DNA of 64,000 nucleotides from Fusicatenibacter saccharivorans (GTDB taxonomy: Bacteria; Bacillota; Clostridia; Lachnospirales; Lachnospiraceae): NCBI RefSeq assembly GCF_027667425.1, contig NZ_JAQEGR010000006.1, forward strand, positions 62,001 to 126,000, in the 5' to 3' direction. The notes beneath the pieces were generated by a model, which saw nothing but the letters and a program-made list of their open reading frames with translations, did not search any database and was not told where the DNA came from. Position numbers and translations under genes: made by a program. This document shows positions 25,334 to 34,156 of this stretch, piece by piece. Numbering within the stretch: position 1 is the first letter of the stretch; each line of letters opens with the position of its first letter.

Positions 25334-26467
25334 ATGAATAAAAAAAGAAAACCACTGGAACTCTATGTGCATATCCCGTTCTGCATCCGGAAATGCGCCT
25401 ACTGTGATTTTGTCTCGGGACCGGGCACGAAAGCAATGCAGAAGGAGTATGAAGAGGCTCTGCTGGCAGAAATCGATGCAGCGGAAGAGACGGCAGAAAG
25501 TGAAGTGATTTCCGTCTTTTTCGGCGGCGGAACACCATCCGCAGTGGATGCCGGAATGCTCGCCCGTGTGATGGAAAAACTGCGGAGCAAGTACGTTTTT
25601 TCAGAGGATGCTGAGATTACGCTGGAGGCCAATCCGGGAACGCTGGATGCGGAAAAACTGAAATGTTACAGGAAGAGCGGCTTCAACCGGATCAGTATCG
25701 GCTGTCAGTCGGTTCACGATGAGGAGCTGAAACGGCTGGGAAGAATCCACACGTTTGCGGAATTTCAGGAGAGTTTTGCACTGGCACGGGATGCCGGGTT
25801 TGCGAATATCAACGTGGATCTGATGTCAGGTCTGCCGGAGCAGAGTGAAGAGAAATGGGAAGAGAGTCTTCGGACGATCGCGGAGCTTTCTCCGGAGCAC
25901 ATTTCCGCCTACAGCCTGATCGTGGAGCCGGGAACCCTGTTTGCGGAGCAGAAACTGGATCTGCCGGATGAGGACACAGAACGCGAAATGTATGCCAGAA
26001 CGGCGGAAATCCTCGCAGAATACGGCTTTTTCCAGTATGAGATTTCCAATTATGCAAAGCCGGGCTTCGCATGCCGCCACAATATCGGCTACTGGAAAAG
26101 GACGGATTATCTGGGGTTCGGGCCTTCCGCGGCATCGTTATTCGGAAACCGCCGGTGGACGAACACGGCAGATCGATCTTTGTATCTGAAAGCGTGCGGA
26201 GCACTGGAAAAGATCCGTGAGGATGAGGAAATTCTTTCCCGGCAGGATGCCATGGAAGAATTTATGTTTCTCGGCCTTCGAATGACACAAGGGATCTCGA
26301 CGGCGGAGTTTGAGGAGCAGTTTGGAAAGGAGATCCATGCCGTATACGGCGGGGTTCTGAAGAAATACAAAGCGGTGCATCTTTTACGGGAACACAGCGG
26401 GCGCCTGGCTCTGACACGCGATGGGATTTCCGTCAGCAATGTGATTCTGGCAGATTTTCTGCTGTAA
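25334..26467 (+). CDS. hemW: Radical SAM protein HemW (coproporphyrinogen oxidase-like)
   Basis: A 377-aa radical SAM protein of the HemN-like branch. The 4Fe-4S motif is C17-x3-C21-x2-C24 (HIPFCIRKCAYCDF), followed by FFGGGTPS and LEANPGTL for SAM binding; the C-terminal HemN_C domain is present. HemW proteins deliver heme to acceptor proteins and, unlike HemN, lack the N-terminal extension needed for coproporphyrinogen oxidation (family knowledge). It belongs to the lepA-hemW pair. In Bacillus, hrcA-grpE-dnaK follows; here uvrA stands there instead. Confidence 0.94.
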   Translation: MNKKRKPLELYVHIPFCIRKCAYCDFVSGPGTKAMQKEYEEALLAEIDAAEETAESEVISVFFGGGTPSAVDAGMLARVMEKLRSKYVFSEDAEITLEANPGTLDAEKLKCYRKSGFNRISIGCQSVHDEELKRLGRIHTFAEFQESFALARDAGFANINVDLMSGLPEQSEEKWEESLRTIAELSPEHISAYSLIVEPGTLFAEQKLDLPDEDTEREMYARTAEILAEYGFFQYEISNYAKPGFACRHNIGYWKRTDYLGFGPSAASLFGNRRWTNTADRSLYLKACGALEKIREDEEILSRQDAMEEFMFLGLRMTQGISTAEFEEQFGKEIHAVYGGVLKKYKAVHLLREHSGRLALTRDGISVSNVILADFLL

Positions 26468-26485
26468 AAAGATGATAAAGAAATA

Positions 26486-26524
26486 GAACAAATGTTTGCA
26501 TAACGCACGGCGGTGTGCTATAAT
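26486..26524 (+). promoter_or_regulatory. uvrA promoter with LexA (SOS) box
   Basis: TTGCAT (26496-26501), 17 bases, perfect TATAAT (26519-26524). GAACAAATGTTT (26486-26497) overlaps the -35 and matches the Gram-positive LexA box (GAAC-4-GTTC) except for the last base, so SOS control is likely. In the leader, CCCTGTCCGGACAGGG (26551-26566) is a perfect 16-bp palindrome of unknown role. Confidence 0.75.
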
Positions 26525-26591
26525 GGGAGAAAACGAGACAAGATTCCTGTCCCTGTCCGGACAGGGATTCCAATTAATAAGAGGAACAGTT

Positions 26592-29420
26592 ATGGCAGAG
26601 AAAAAAGAGTTTATCAGAATACGGGGAGCCAGGGAGAACAACCTGAAAGCACTGAATGTCGATATCCCCAGAAACCAGTTTGTTGTATTTACGGGCCTCA
26701 GCGGTTCAGGAAAGAGTTCGCTTGCGTTTGACACGATCTATGCGGAGGGCCAGCGGCGGTACATGGAGAGCCTTTCCTCCTACGCGCGCCAGTTCTTAGG
26801 ACAGATGGAAAAACCGAATGTGGACAGCATCGAAGGCCTGCCGCCTGCTATTTCGATCGATCAGAAATCGACGAACCGGAACCCGCGTTCCACCGTCGGA
26901 ACCGTGACGGAGATTTACGATTACTTCCGTCTTCTGTACGCGAGAATCGGTATTCCGCACTGCCCGAAGTGCGGAAAAGTCATCAGCCGCCAGTCGGTGG
27001 ACCAGATGGTCGATCAGATCATGGCACTCCCGGAGCGGACGAAAATCCAGCTTCTCGCGCCGGTTGTGCGCGGCCGCAAGGGAAGACACGAAAAGGTGCT
27101 CGAACAGGCAAAACGCAGCGGCTATGTCCGCGTGATGATCGACGGCAGCCAGTATGAGCTGTCCGAGGAGATTACGCTGGATAAGAACCTGAAACACAAC
27201 ATTTCCATTATTGTGGACCGTCTTGTAGTCAAACCGGACATTGAGAAACGTCTGACGGATTCCGTCGAGAATGTACTGGATCTGGCGGACGGCCTTCTGG
27301 TGGTCGACACGATGGACGGAAATCAGCTCAACTTCAGCCAGAGCTTTTCCTGCCCGGACTGCGGCATCAGCATGGAGGAGATTGAGCCGAGAAGCTTTTC
27401 CTTCAACAACCCGTTCGGCGCCTGCCCGAGCTGTGCCGGCCTTGGCTACAAGATGGAGTTCGACGAGGATCTGATGATTCCGGACAAGACCGTATCCATC
27501 GCAGACGGAGCCATCACCGTGCTCGGCTGGCAGTCCTGCACGGACAAATCGAGCTATACGAGAGCCATTCTCGATGCGCTCGCAGAGGAGTACGATTTTT
27601 CCCTTTCCACTCCGTTCTGTGAATATCCGAAAAAAATCCACGATATCCTGATTTACGGAACGAACGGAAAATCCGTCAAGGTGCATTACCGCGGTCAGCG
27701 CGGCGTCGGTGTGTACGATGTGGCTTTTGAGGGGCTGATCAAAAATGTAGAGCGCCGCTACCGTGAGACCGGATCGGATTCTACAAAACAGGAATACGAA
27801 ACCTTCATGCGTGTGACCCCGTGCCAGGCGTGCCATGGCCAGCGTCTGAAACCGACGTCGCTTGGTGTGACGGTCGGAGATAAAAATATTTTTGAAGTAA
27901 CATCCCTTTCCATCGACAATCTGCAGAAGTTTATGCAGAACCTCGAACTCTCCGAACAGCAGCTGCTGATCGGAAAGCAGATTTTAAAAGAGATCCGTGC
28001 GCGTGTGAGCTTCCTTGCGGATGTCGGATTAAACTATCTGACCCTGGCGCGTGGAACGGCATCGCTGTCCGGCGGTGAGGCGCAGAGAATCCGTCTGGCA
28101 ACGCAGATCGGCTCCGGCCTTGTCGGTGTCGCCTATATTCTCGACGAGCCGAGCATCGGTCTTCACCAGAGAGACAACGACAAACTTCTCGCGACGCTGA
28201 AACATCTGCGTGACCTCGGAAACAGCCTGATCGTCGTGGAGCACGACGAGGATACGATGCGCGCCGCTGACTGCGTTGTCGATATCGGCCCGGGAGCCGG
28301 TGAGCACGGCGGAGAGCTGGTGGCGATCGGAACGGCGGAAGATCTGATGAAAAATCCGAATTCCATCACCGGAAAATACTTAAGCGGAGAGCTGAAAATT
28401 CCGGTTCCGTCCGAGCGCAGAAAGCCGACGGGCTGGCTGAAGGTAGTCGGAGCAAAAGAGCACAATCTGAAAAATATCAACGTGAATTTCCCGCTCGGTG
28501 TCATGACCTGCGTGACCGGAGTCTCCGGATCGGGAAAGAGTTCCCTTGTCAATGAAATTCTGTACAAACGGCTGGCAAGAGATCTGAACCGTGCGCGGAC
28601 GATTCCGGGTGCACACAAAGACATCATCGGTATGGAACAGCTCGATAAGGTCATCGACATCGACCAGTCCCCGATCGGAAGAACACCGCGTTCCAATCCG
28701 GCAACGTACACAGGTCTGTTCGATCAGATCCGCGATCTGTTTGCGGCAACGCAGGATGCCAAGGCGCGCGGCTACAAGAAGGGAAGATTCAGTTTTAATG
28801 TGAAGGGCGGCCGATGCGAGGCCTGCGGCGGCGACGGTATCCTGAAGATCGAAATGCACTTCCTGCCGGATGTCTATGTGCCGTGTGAGGTCTGCCATGG
28901 AAAACGGTACAACCGTGAGACACTGGAAGTCAAATACAAAGGAAAGAGCATCTACGATGTGCTGAATATGACGGTCGAGGAGGCACTGGAATTCTTCAGG
29001 CCGGTACCATCGATTTTCCGGAAATTACAGACCCTGTACGATGTCGGCCTTTCCTACATCCGCCTCGGCCAGCCGTCCACCACGCTGTCCGGTGGAGAAG
29101 CGCAGCGTATCAAGCTCGCAGCAGAGCTGAGCCGCCGCGGCACGGGAAAAACGATCTACATTCTCGACGAGCCGACGACGGGACTTCATTTTGCGGATGT
29201 CCACAAACTGGTGGAGATTCTGCACCGCCTGTCCGAGGGCGGAAATACCGTCGTTGTCATCGAACACAATCTGGATGTCATCAAGACGGCGGACTATATT
29301 ATTGATATCGGACCGGAGGGCGGAGACGGCGGCGGAACCGTGATTGCGTGCGGAACGCCGGAGGAAGTGGCCAAGAGCCCGGTATCCTACACCGGAAAAT
29401 ATGTCGAAAAATATCTCTAA
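26592..29420 (+). CDS. uvrA: UvrABC excinuclease subunit A
   Basis: The damage-recognition ATPase of nucleotide excision repair, 942 aa, full length. It has two ABC-type halves with Walker A GLSGSGKSS (near residue 31) and GVSGSGKSS (near 640), and signatures LSGGEAQRIRLA and LSGGEAQRIKLA. Zinc fingers are CPKCGK / CPDC ... CPSC in the first half and CEACGGDG ... CEVCHGKRY in the second. An in-frame ATG at 26496 lies inside the promoter/LexA region and is rejected; ATG 26592 with AAGAGGAAC gives the normal N-terminus. uvrB is not adjacent. SOS induction is supported by the LexA-like box. Confidence 0.98.
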   Translation: MAEKKEFIRIRGARENNLKALNVDIPRNQFVVFTGLSGSGKSSLAFDTIYAEGQRRYMESLSSYARQFLGQMEKPNVDSIEGLPPAISIDQKSTNRNPRSTVGTVTEIYDYFRLLYARIGIPHCPKCGKVISRQSVDQMVDQIMALPERTKIQLLAPVVRGRKGRHEKVLEQAKRSGYVRVMIDGSQYELSEEITLDKNLKHNISIIVDRLVVKPDIEKRLTDSVENVLDLADGLLVVDTMDGNQLNFSQSFSCPDCGISMEEIEPRSFSFNNPFGACPSCAGLGYKMEFDEDLMIPDKTVSIADGAITVLGWQSCTDKSSYTRAILDALAEEYDFSLSTPFCEYPKKIHDILIYGTNGKSVKVHYRGQRGVGVYDVAFEGLIKNVERRYRETGSDSTKQEYETFMRVTPCQACHGQRLKPTSLGVTVGDKNIFEVTSLSIDNLQKFMQNLELSEQQLLIGKQILKEIRARVSFLADVGLNYLTLARGTASLSGGEAQRIRLATQIGSGLVGVAYILDEPSIGLHQRDNDKLLATLKHLRDLGNSLIVVEHDEDTMRAADCVVDIGPGAGEHGGELVAIGTAEDLMKNPNSITGKYLSGELKIPVPSERRKPTGWLKVVGAKEHNLKNINVNFPLGVMTCVTGVSGSGKSSLVNEILYKRLARDLNRARTIPGAHKDIIGMEQLDKVIDIDQSPIGRTPRSNPATYTGLFDQIRDLFAATQDAKARGYKKGRFSFNVKGGRCEACGGDGILKIEMHFLPDVYVPCEVCHGKRYNRETLEVKYKGKSIYDVLNMTVEEALEFFRPVPSIFRKLQTLYDVGLSYIRLGQPSTTLSGGEAQRIKLAAELSRRGTGKTIYILDEPTTGLHFADVHKLVEILHRLSEGGNTVVVIEHNLDVIKTADYIIDIGPEGGDGGGTVIACGTPEEVAKSPVSYTGKYVEKYL

Positions 29421-29427
29421 AAAATCC

Positions 29428-29456
29428 TTTCCATTTTAAAAGGGATTGTATATAAT
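29428..29456 (+). promoter_or_regulatory. Possible mreB-type gene promoter and structured leader
   Basis: TTTCCA (29428-29433), 17 bases, TATAAT (29451-29456) lie just after uvrA. The 130-base leader contains GGGTTC (29469-29474) pairing with GAACCC (29511-29516), and an alternative partner GGGTT nearer the second arm. No strong uvrA terminator with a T-run is visible in this gap. Confidence 0.5.
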
Positions 29457-29588
29457 AAGAAGCGGGTTGGGTTCAGAGCACATTCGATCCTTTTGGGTTT
29501 CGGGTGTTTTGAACCCGAACTTATTCTATACAAATTTCAAACAGATTAAAATAAAGAAAAATAAAAGAGAACAGGAAAGGGGATTACT

Positions 29589-30587
29589 ATGGCTGCAACG
29601 ACCGATATCGGAATTGATCTGGGGACGTCCAGCATCCTGGTCTATGCCAAGGGAAAAGGCATTGTATTAAAGGAGCCGTCCGTAGTTGCGTATGATAAAG
29701 ATGCAGATAAAGTACGGGCAATTGGAGAAGAAGCGCGTCAGATGATTGGACGGACACCGGGCAATATTATGGCGGTCCGGCCCATGCGGCAGGGCGTGAT
29801 CACGGACTTTCTGATCACCGAGCGCATGCTGCGCTACTTTATCCAGAAGGCAATGGGAAGAAGAGCATTCCGGAAACCGAGAATCAGCATCTGTGTGCCG
29901 TCCGGTGTGACGGAAGTAGAGCGGAAGGCTGTGGAGGAGGCAACGTACCAGGCGGGAGCCCGGGAAGTGCTGATCGTGCCGGAGCCGGTGGCAGCGGCAA
30001 TCGGATCCGGAATTGACATTACGAAACCATGCGGAAATATGATCGTGGACATCGGTGGAGGCACGACGGATATCGCTGTGATCTCGCTTGCGGGAACCGT
30101 TGTTTCCAATTCGGTCAAGATTTCCAGTGAGACATTTGACCAGGATATCATCCGCTATGTACGGAAAACATACAACGTATTTATCGGAGAACAGACCGCA
30201 GAGGCAGTGAAAATCCGGATTGGTTCCGCTTATCCGCGGGCCGAGGAGAAAACGATGGAGATCAAGGGAAGAAACGTCATCACCGGACTTCCGGCGACGA
30301 TTACGGTTTCCTCCGACGAAATCCGAGGTGCCCTTGCCCAGACGACAAACCAGATTGCGGACGCGATCTGTGCCGTGCTGGAAAAAACGCCGCCGGAACT
30401 GGCATCCGATGTTTCCGACCGCGGCATTATCCTGACCGGAGGCGGCAGTCTCCTTGACGGAATGGACGAGCTGATCCAGGAGCGGACCGGCATCAATACC
30501 GTGACAGCAGAAAATCCGGCGAGCGTCGTTGCGCTTGGAACCGGCCAGTACCGCGAAGTGATGAATGAATTTGAAAGCCAGTTTTGA
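29589..30587 (+). CDS. mreB: MreB/Mbl-type rod-shape actin homologue
   Basis: A 332-aa bacterial actin that forms short membrane-bound filaments and directs side-wall synthesis. It shows phosphate-1 DLGTSS, phosphate-2 DIGGGTTDIAVISL, the PEPVAAAIGSG connect segment and the adenosine motif ILTGGGSLLDGMDELI. The length and sequence fit MreB, Mbl or MreBH; which of the three cannot be said. It is not beside mreC/mreD, which suggests an Mbl-like second copy. A recD2 gene begins 6 bases after its stop codon with only a weak ribosome binding site of its own, so the pair is probably coupled. Confidence 0.93.
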   Translation: MAATTDIGIDLGTSSILVYAKGKGIVLKEPSVVAYDKDADKVRAIGEEARQMIGRTPGNIMAVRPMRQGVITDFLITERMLRYFIQKAMGRRAFRKPRISICVPSGVTEVERKAVEEATYQAGAREVLIVPEPVAAAIGSGIDITKPCGNMIVDIGGGTTDIAVISLAGTVVSNSVKISSETFDQDIIRYVRKTYNVFIGEQTAEAVKIRIGSAYPRAEEKTMEIKGRNVITGLPATITVSSDEIRGALAQTTNQIADAICAVLEKTPPELASDVSDRGIILTGGGSLLDGMDELIQERTGINTVTAENPASVVALGTGQYREVMNEFESQF

Positions 30588-30593
30588 TAAAAG

Positions 30594-32849
30594 ATGAGTG
30601 AAAAAGAAAAAGTAGAAGGCTACGTAGAACACATTATTTTCCGAAATGAGGAGAACGGCTATACCGTCCTGAATCTGAGCATGAAGGGGCGCGAGCTGAC
30701 ATGCGTCGGCACGCTTCCGATGATCGGAGAGGGCGAGCTGATCGAGGCTTCCGGAGATTATATTGAACATGCTGCCTATGGAAAGCAGTTCCGCATTGAA
30801 TCCTATGAGACGAAAGTTCCACAGGATTCTGTTGCATTGGAGCGGTATCTCGGTTCCGGTGCGATCAAAGGAGTCGGTGCGGCGCTGGCGGCAAGAATTG
30901 TGCGCCGCTTCGGTGACGATACGCTTCGGATCATCGAGGAAGAGCCGGAGCGCCTCGCGGAGGTAAAGGGAATCAGCGAGCGGAAAGCGCGTGAAATTGC
31001 ACAGCAGGTGGCAGAAAAGGCCGAAATGCAGAATGCGATGATTTTCCTCTCGGGATATGGCATTGCGCTGAATCTCGGTGCAAAGATTTATCAGCAGTAC
31101 GGGGACAATGTGTACCGGATTTTAAAGGAAAACCCGTATAAAATGGCGGAAGATATCGCAGGCGTGGGATTTCGGACGGCGGATGAGATTGCCGGAAAAA
31201 TCGGGATTGCCGTGGACAGCGAATTCCGCATCAAGAGCGGTCTTTCGTATGTGCTGAATCAGGCGACGGCAGAAGGCCATGTCTATCTGCCGGAACCGGT
31301 GCTGCTTCGGAGAGGGCAGGAACTTCTCGGCGTAGAACCGGAGCGGATGCAGAAATCTCTGCAGGATATGGCAATCGACAAAAAAGCGGTCATCCGCGAG
31401 CTCCCGGCCGAACGGGAAGGGGATGAGCCGCTGCGGATTGTGTACGCCAGCCAGTATTATTATCTGGAACTGAGTACGGCGCGCATGCTGCATGAGCTGA
31501 ATATTACATGCGAGGAAGACCGTGAGGCAATCGAAAAGCGGATCGGAAAGATCGAGAAAAAATATCAGATCGAGCTGGATGAGATGCAGAAGACGGCAGT
31601 CGTTGAGGCGGCATACAGCGGTCTTATGATCCTGACCGGAGGGCCCGGAACCGGAAAAACGACGACCATCAATGCGATGATCCATTATTTTGAGGCAGAA
31701 GGCCTCGACATTTTCCTGGCAGCGCCGACCGGAAGAGCGGCGAAACGAATGACAGAGGCAACTGGCTGTGAGGCATGCACGATCCATCGTCTTCTGGAAC
31801 TGACGGGAAATGTGGATGACTCCTCGGCAAATGTGCATTTTGAGCGGAACGCAGATAATCCGCTCGACGCGGATGTCATCATCATTGATGAGATGTCGAT
31901 GGTTGATATCCACCTGATGCATGCCCTTCTTTCCGCGATTGTGCCGGGAACAAGGCTGATCCTGGTGGGAGACCAGAACCAGCTTCCAAGTGTCGGCCCG
32001 GGCAGTGTCCTCCGGGATCTGATCCGTTCGGAATGCTTTCCGATTGTCTGCCTGACACACATTTTCCGGCAGGCATCCCAGAGCGATATTGTTGTCAATG
32101 CACATAAGATCCATAATGGGGAAGAGGTTATACTGGACAATAAGAGCAAAGATTTCTTCTTTTTGAAACGGTACGATGTCAACGTGATCTGGAAAGTGCT
32201 GGTGACGCTGGTGTCCCAGAAACTGCCGCGTTATGTGGATGCCCGCCCGCAGGATATCCAGATTCTGACTCCGATGCGGAAAGGTGCACTCGGCGTGGAA
32301 AATCTGAATCAGATTCTGCAGAAATATCTGAACCCGCCCGCACCGGACAAAGCCGAGCGGGAAAATGGAGGTAATATCCTCCGCGAGGGCGACAAGGTCA
32401 TGCAGATCCGCAACAATTACCAGATGGAGTGGGAAATCCGCGGCATCAACGGAATCGTGGCGGAGCGCGGTATGGGTGTATTCAACGGAGACCTCGGCAT
32501 GATCCGGAGCATCAACCCGTATACCGAGGTGATCACCGTGGAGTTTGAGGAAGGAAAATTCGCAGACTATACGTTCAAACAGGCGGACGAGCTGGAGCTC
32601 GCCTACGCCACAACGATACATAAAGCGCAGGGAAGCGAGTACCCGGCGGTTGTGATTCCGCTGCTCGGCGGCCCGCGCATGCTGATGACGCGGAATCTTT
32701 TGTATACGGCCGTGACGAGAGCCAGAAAGTGCGTCACCATCGTTGGAAGTGATGTGACATTCCAGGCAATGATCGGAAATCATATCGAGGCGAACCGGTA
32801 TACAACGCTCGCCAGAAGAATCTGGGAAATGCAGGAAGAAAACGTGTAA
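30594..32849 (+). CDS. recD2: RecD2 SF1B 5'-3' DNA helicase
   Basis: A 751-aa RecBCD-independent helicase involved in replication-fork and mismatch/recombination repair. The N-terminal region has the OB-like start (GYVEHIIFRNEENGYTV) and tandem helix-hairpin-helix segments (IKGVGAALAARIV; IAGVGFRTADEIA), which mark RecD2 against RecD. The helicase core has Walker A LTGGPGTGKTTTINAM (about 345), Walker B IIIDEMSM, LVGDQNQLPSVGPG and C-terminal UvrD_C2 with ATTIHKAQGSEYP and YTAVTRAR. Length is typical. It follows mreB by 6 bases; comF is 66 bases downstream. Confidence 0.95.
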   Translation: MSEKEKVEGYVEHIIFRNEENGYTVLNLSMKGRELTCVGTLPMIGEGELIEASGDYIEHAAYGKQFRIESYETKVPQDSVALERYLGSGAIKGVGAALAARIVRRFGDDTLRIIEEEPERLAEVKGISERKAREIAQQVAEKAEMQNAMIFLSGYGIALNLGAKIYQQYGDNVYRILKENPYKMAEDIAGVGFRTADEIAGKIGIAVDSEFRIKSGLSYVLNQATAEGHVYLPEPVLLRRGQELLGVEPERMQKSLQDMAIDKKAVIRELPAEREGDEPLRIVYASQYYYLELSTARMLHELNITCEEDREAIEKRIGKIEKKYQIELDEMQKTAVVEAAYSGLMILTGGPGTGKTTTINAMIHYFEAEGLDIFLAAPTGRAAKRMTEATGCEACTIHRLLELTGNVDDSSANVHFERNADNPLDADVIIIDEMSMVDIHLMHALLSAIVPGTRLILVGDQNQLPSVGPGSVLRDLIRSECFPIVCLTHIFRQASQSDIVVNAHKIHNGEEVILDNKSKDFFFLKRYDVNVIWKVLVTLVSQKLPRYVDARPQDIQILTPMRKGALGVENLNQILQKYLNPPAPDKAERENGGNILREGDKVMQIRNNYQMEWEIRGINGIVAERGMGVFNGDLGMIRSINPYTEVITVEFEEGKFADYTFKQADELELAYATTIHKAQGSEYPAVVIPLLGGPRMLMTRNLLYTAVTRARKCVTIVGSDVTFQAMIGNHIEANRYTTLARRIWEMQEENV

Positions 32850-32915
32850 ACACGTTTTTCCGGGGCATGGATGCGGCTGCATCCGGCAGAGTGGATAAGG
32901 GAAAGCGCAGGTTAC

Positions 32916-33635
32916 ATGAAAGAAAAAAATAAAACAGGAAACTGGCTTTTAAACGCAGTTTATCCGAGACGATGTCCCATCTGTGACGGACTGCTGTCAC
33001 GTGAGGAGCTGTATCTATGCCGGAATTGTGTGGAAAAGATCCATCCGATTCTGGGCGCGCGGTGCAAAAAATGCGGGAAACCCGTGGGAAGTGAGGAAGA
33101 GTTCTGCCGGGACTGCAGCAGAACGAGGCACAGCTTCGACCGCGGTTTTGCGCCGTACGGTTACCACGGGGAACTTGAGGCTTCCCTGATGCGGTTCAAA
33201 TATCATGAACGGCAGGAATACGCCGGATTTTATGCTCACGCGGCGTTTTTCTATGTGGGAAAGCAGATCCAGAGAAGAAATCCGGAGGTGCTCGTTCCGG
33301 TGCCGCTTCATCCGGCAAGACAGCGGCAGCGCGGCTACAATCAGGCGGAGGTATTTGCAGAAAAGCTGGCAGAAGAAATGGAACTTCCCATGAATGCCCG
33401 CCTGATCCGCCGTGTGAAAAAAACAAAACGCCAGAAAGAGCTTGGTCCCGCCGAGCGGCGGAAAAACCTGGAGGGAGCTTTTGCATTGGCAAAGCCGGGG
33501 CAGATGAAATATTGCCGGATTCTTCTGGTAGATGACATTTACACAACGGGAAGCACGGTTGATGCCATTGCGTCACTGTTGAAAGTGAATGGAGCAGAAC
33601 AGGTGGATTTTGTTTGTGCGGCAATTGTAAAATAG
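32916..33635 (+). CDS. comF: ComF-family phosphoribosyltransferase-like protein
   Basis: A 239-aa cytosolic protein of the ComFC/GntX type that supports DNA uptake after ComEC. The N-terminal zinc-binding part has four Cys pairs (CPIC, CRNC, CKKC, CRDC), then a type I phosphoribosyltransferase fold with the PRPP motif ILLVDDIYTTGST (about 205-217) and VPVPLHPARQRQRGYNQAE. The frame is open from ATG 32871; ATG 32916 gives the family-like N-terminus, but neither start has a strong ribosome binding site, so this choice is tentative. It probably shares the mreB-recD2 transcript. Confidence 0.9.
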   Translation: MKEKNKTGNWLLNAVYPRRCPICDGLLSREELYLCRNCVEKIHPILGARCKKCGKPVGSEEEFCRDCSRTRHSFDRGFAPYGYHGELEASLMRFKYHERQEYAGFYAHAAFFYVGKQIQRRNPEVLVPVPLHPARQRQRGYNQAEVFAEKLAEEMELPMNARLIRRVKKTKRQKELGPAERRKNLEGAFALAKPGQMKYCRILLVDDIYTTGSTVDAIASLLKVNGAEQVDFVCAAIVK

Positions 33636-33658
33636 TGTGTGAATATTTTGAGAATAGC

Positions 33659-33687
33659 TTTCCAATATCGGAAACATATGGTAAAAT
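33659..33687 (+). promoter_or_regulatory. Promoter of the membrane-protein/cdaA unit
   Basis: TTTCCA (33659-33664), 17 bases, TAAAAT (33682-33687). The -35 is the same hexamer as at the mreB promoter. A small inverted repeat, TTTCC-6-GGAAA, overlaps the -35. Confidence 0.45.
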
Positions 33688-33724
33688 AAACATAATTTAG
33701 AACGGGAAGAGGAGACCAAGAGGC

Positions 33725-34156
33725 ATGTTGGACGAAAAAAGGATTCGTCAGATGACAAAACTGGCTTTTTTCGAAAAAAAAGAAGAAAAAAATGCCTTAC
33801 GAATCGGCCGCTATTTTCGGAGTGATTACATCGGAAAAGAGCTTCTGAAAAATTTTTTTCTGGCTTCCATCGGATACATTCTGGTACTTGCGGTTGCAGT
33901 CTTATATCATATTGAATGGTTGGTGGACGAGATAGACACAATCGACCTGCAGTTTGCAGCAGGGTGTCTGATCGCGTCCTATCTGTGTTTTCTGGCAGTC
34001 TATTCCATTGCCGTGTATGTGATCAGCACGATCCGTTACCAGGGAGCACAGAAAAAGCTGAAATGGTATGGAAAAGAGCTGGATGACCTGCAGAACATGT
34101 ATGAGGAACAGGAAAAAAGCGGGAAGAAATCCGGGCGCAGGAGGAAGGAAACATGA
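33725..34156 (+). CDS. Unknown two-TM membrane protein, 143 aa
   Basis: I do not recognise this gene. The product has a charged Lys/Glu-rich cytoplasmic N-terminus (1-45), two hydrophobic helices (about 48-66 and 80-106) and a basic, coiled-coil-like C-terminal tail (QKKLKWYGKELDDLQNMYEE) ending in RRRK. No catalytic motif is seen. It starts with ATG 33725 after GGAGACC and overlaps the next membrane-protein gene by 4 bases (ATGA), so the two are translated together and may form a complex. Its position before cdaA suggests an envelope or c-di-AMP connection, which is only inference. Confidence 0.8.
   Translation: MLDEKRIRQMTKLAFFEKKEEKNALRIGRYFRSDYIGKELLKNFFLASIGYILVLAVAVLYHIEWLVDEIDTIDLQFAAGCLIASYLCFLAVYSIAVYVISTIRYQGAQKKLKWYGKELDDLQNMYEEQEKSGKKSGRRRKET

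Noticed and set aside
31122..32882. A 586-codon antisense frame opposite recD2
   Set aside because: The sense strand encodes a full helicase with all motifs; the antisense product shows no recognisable domain.
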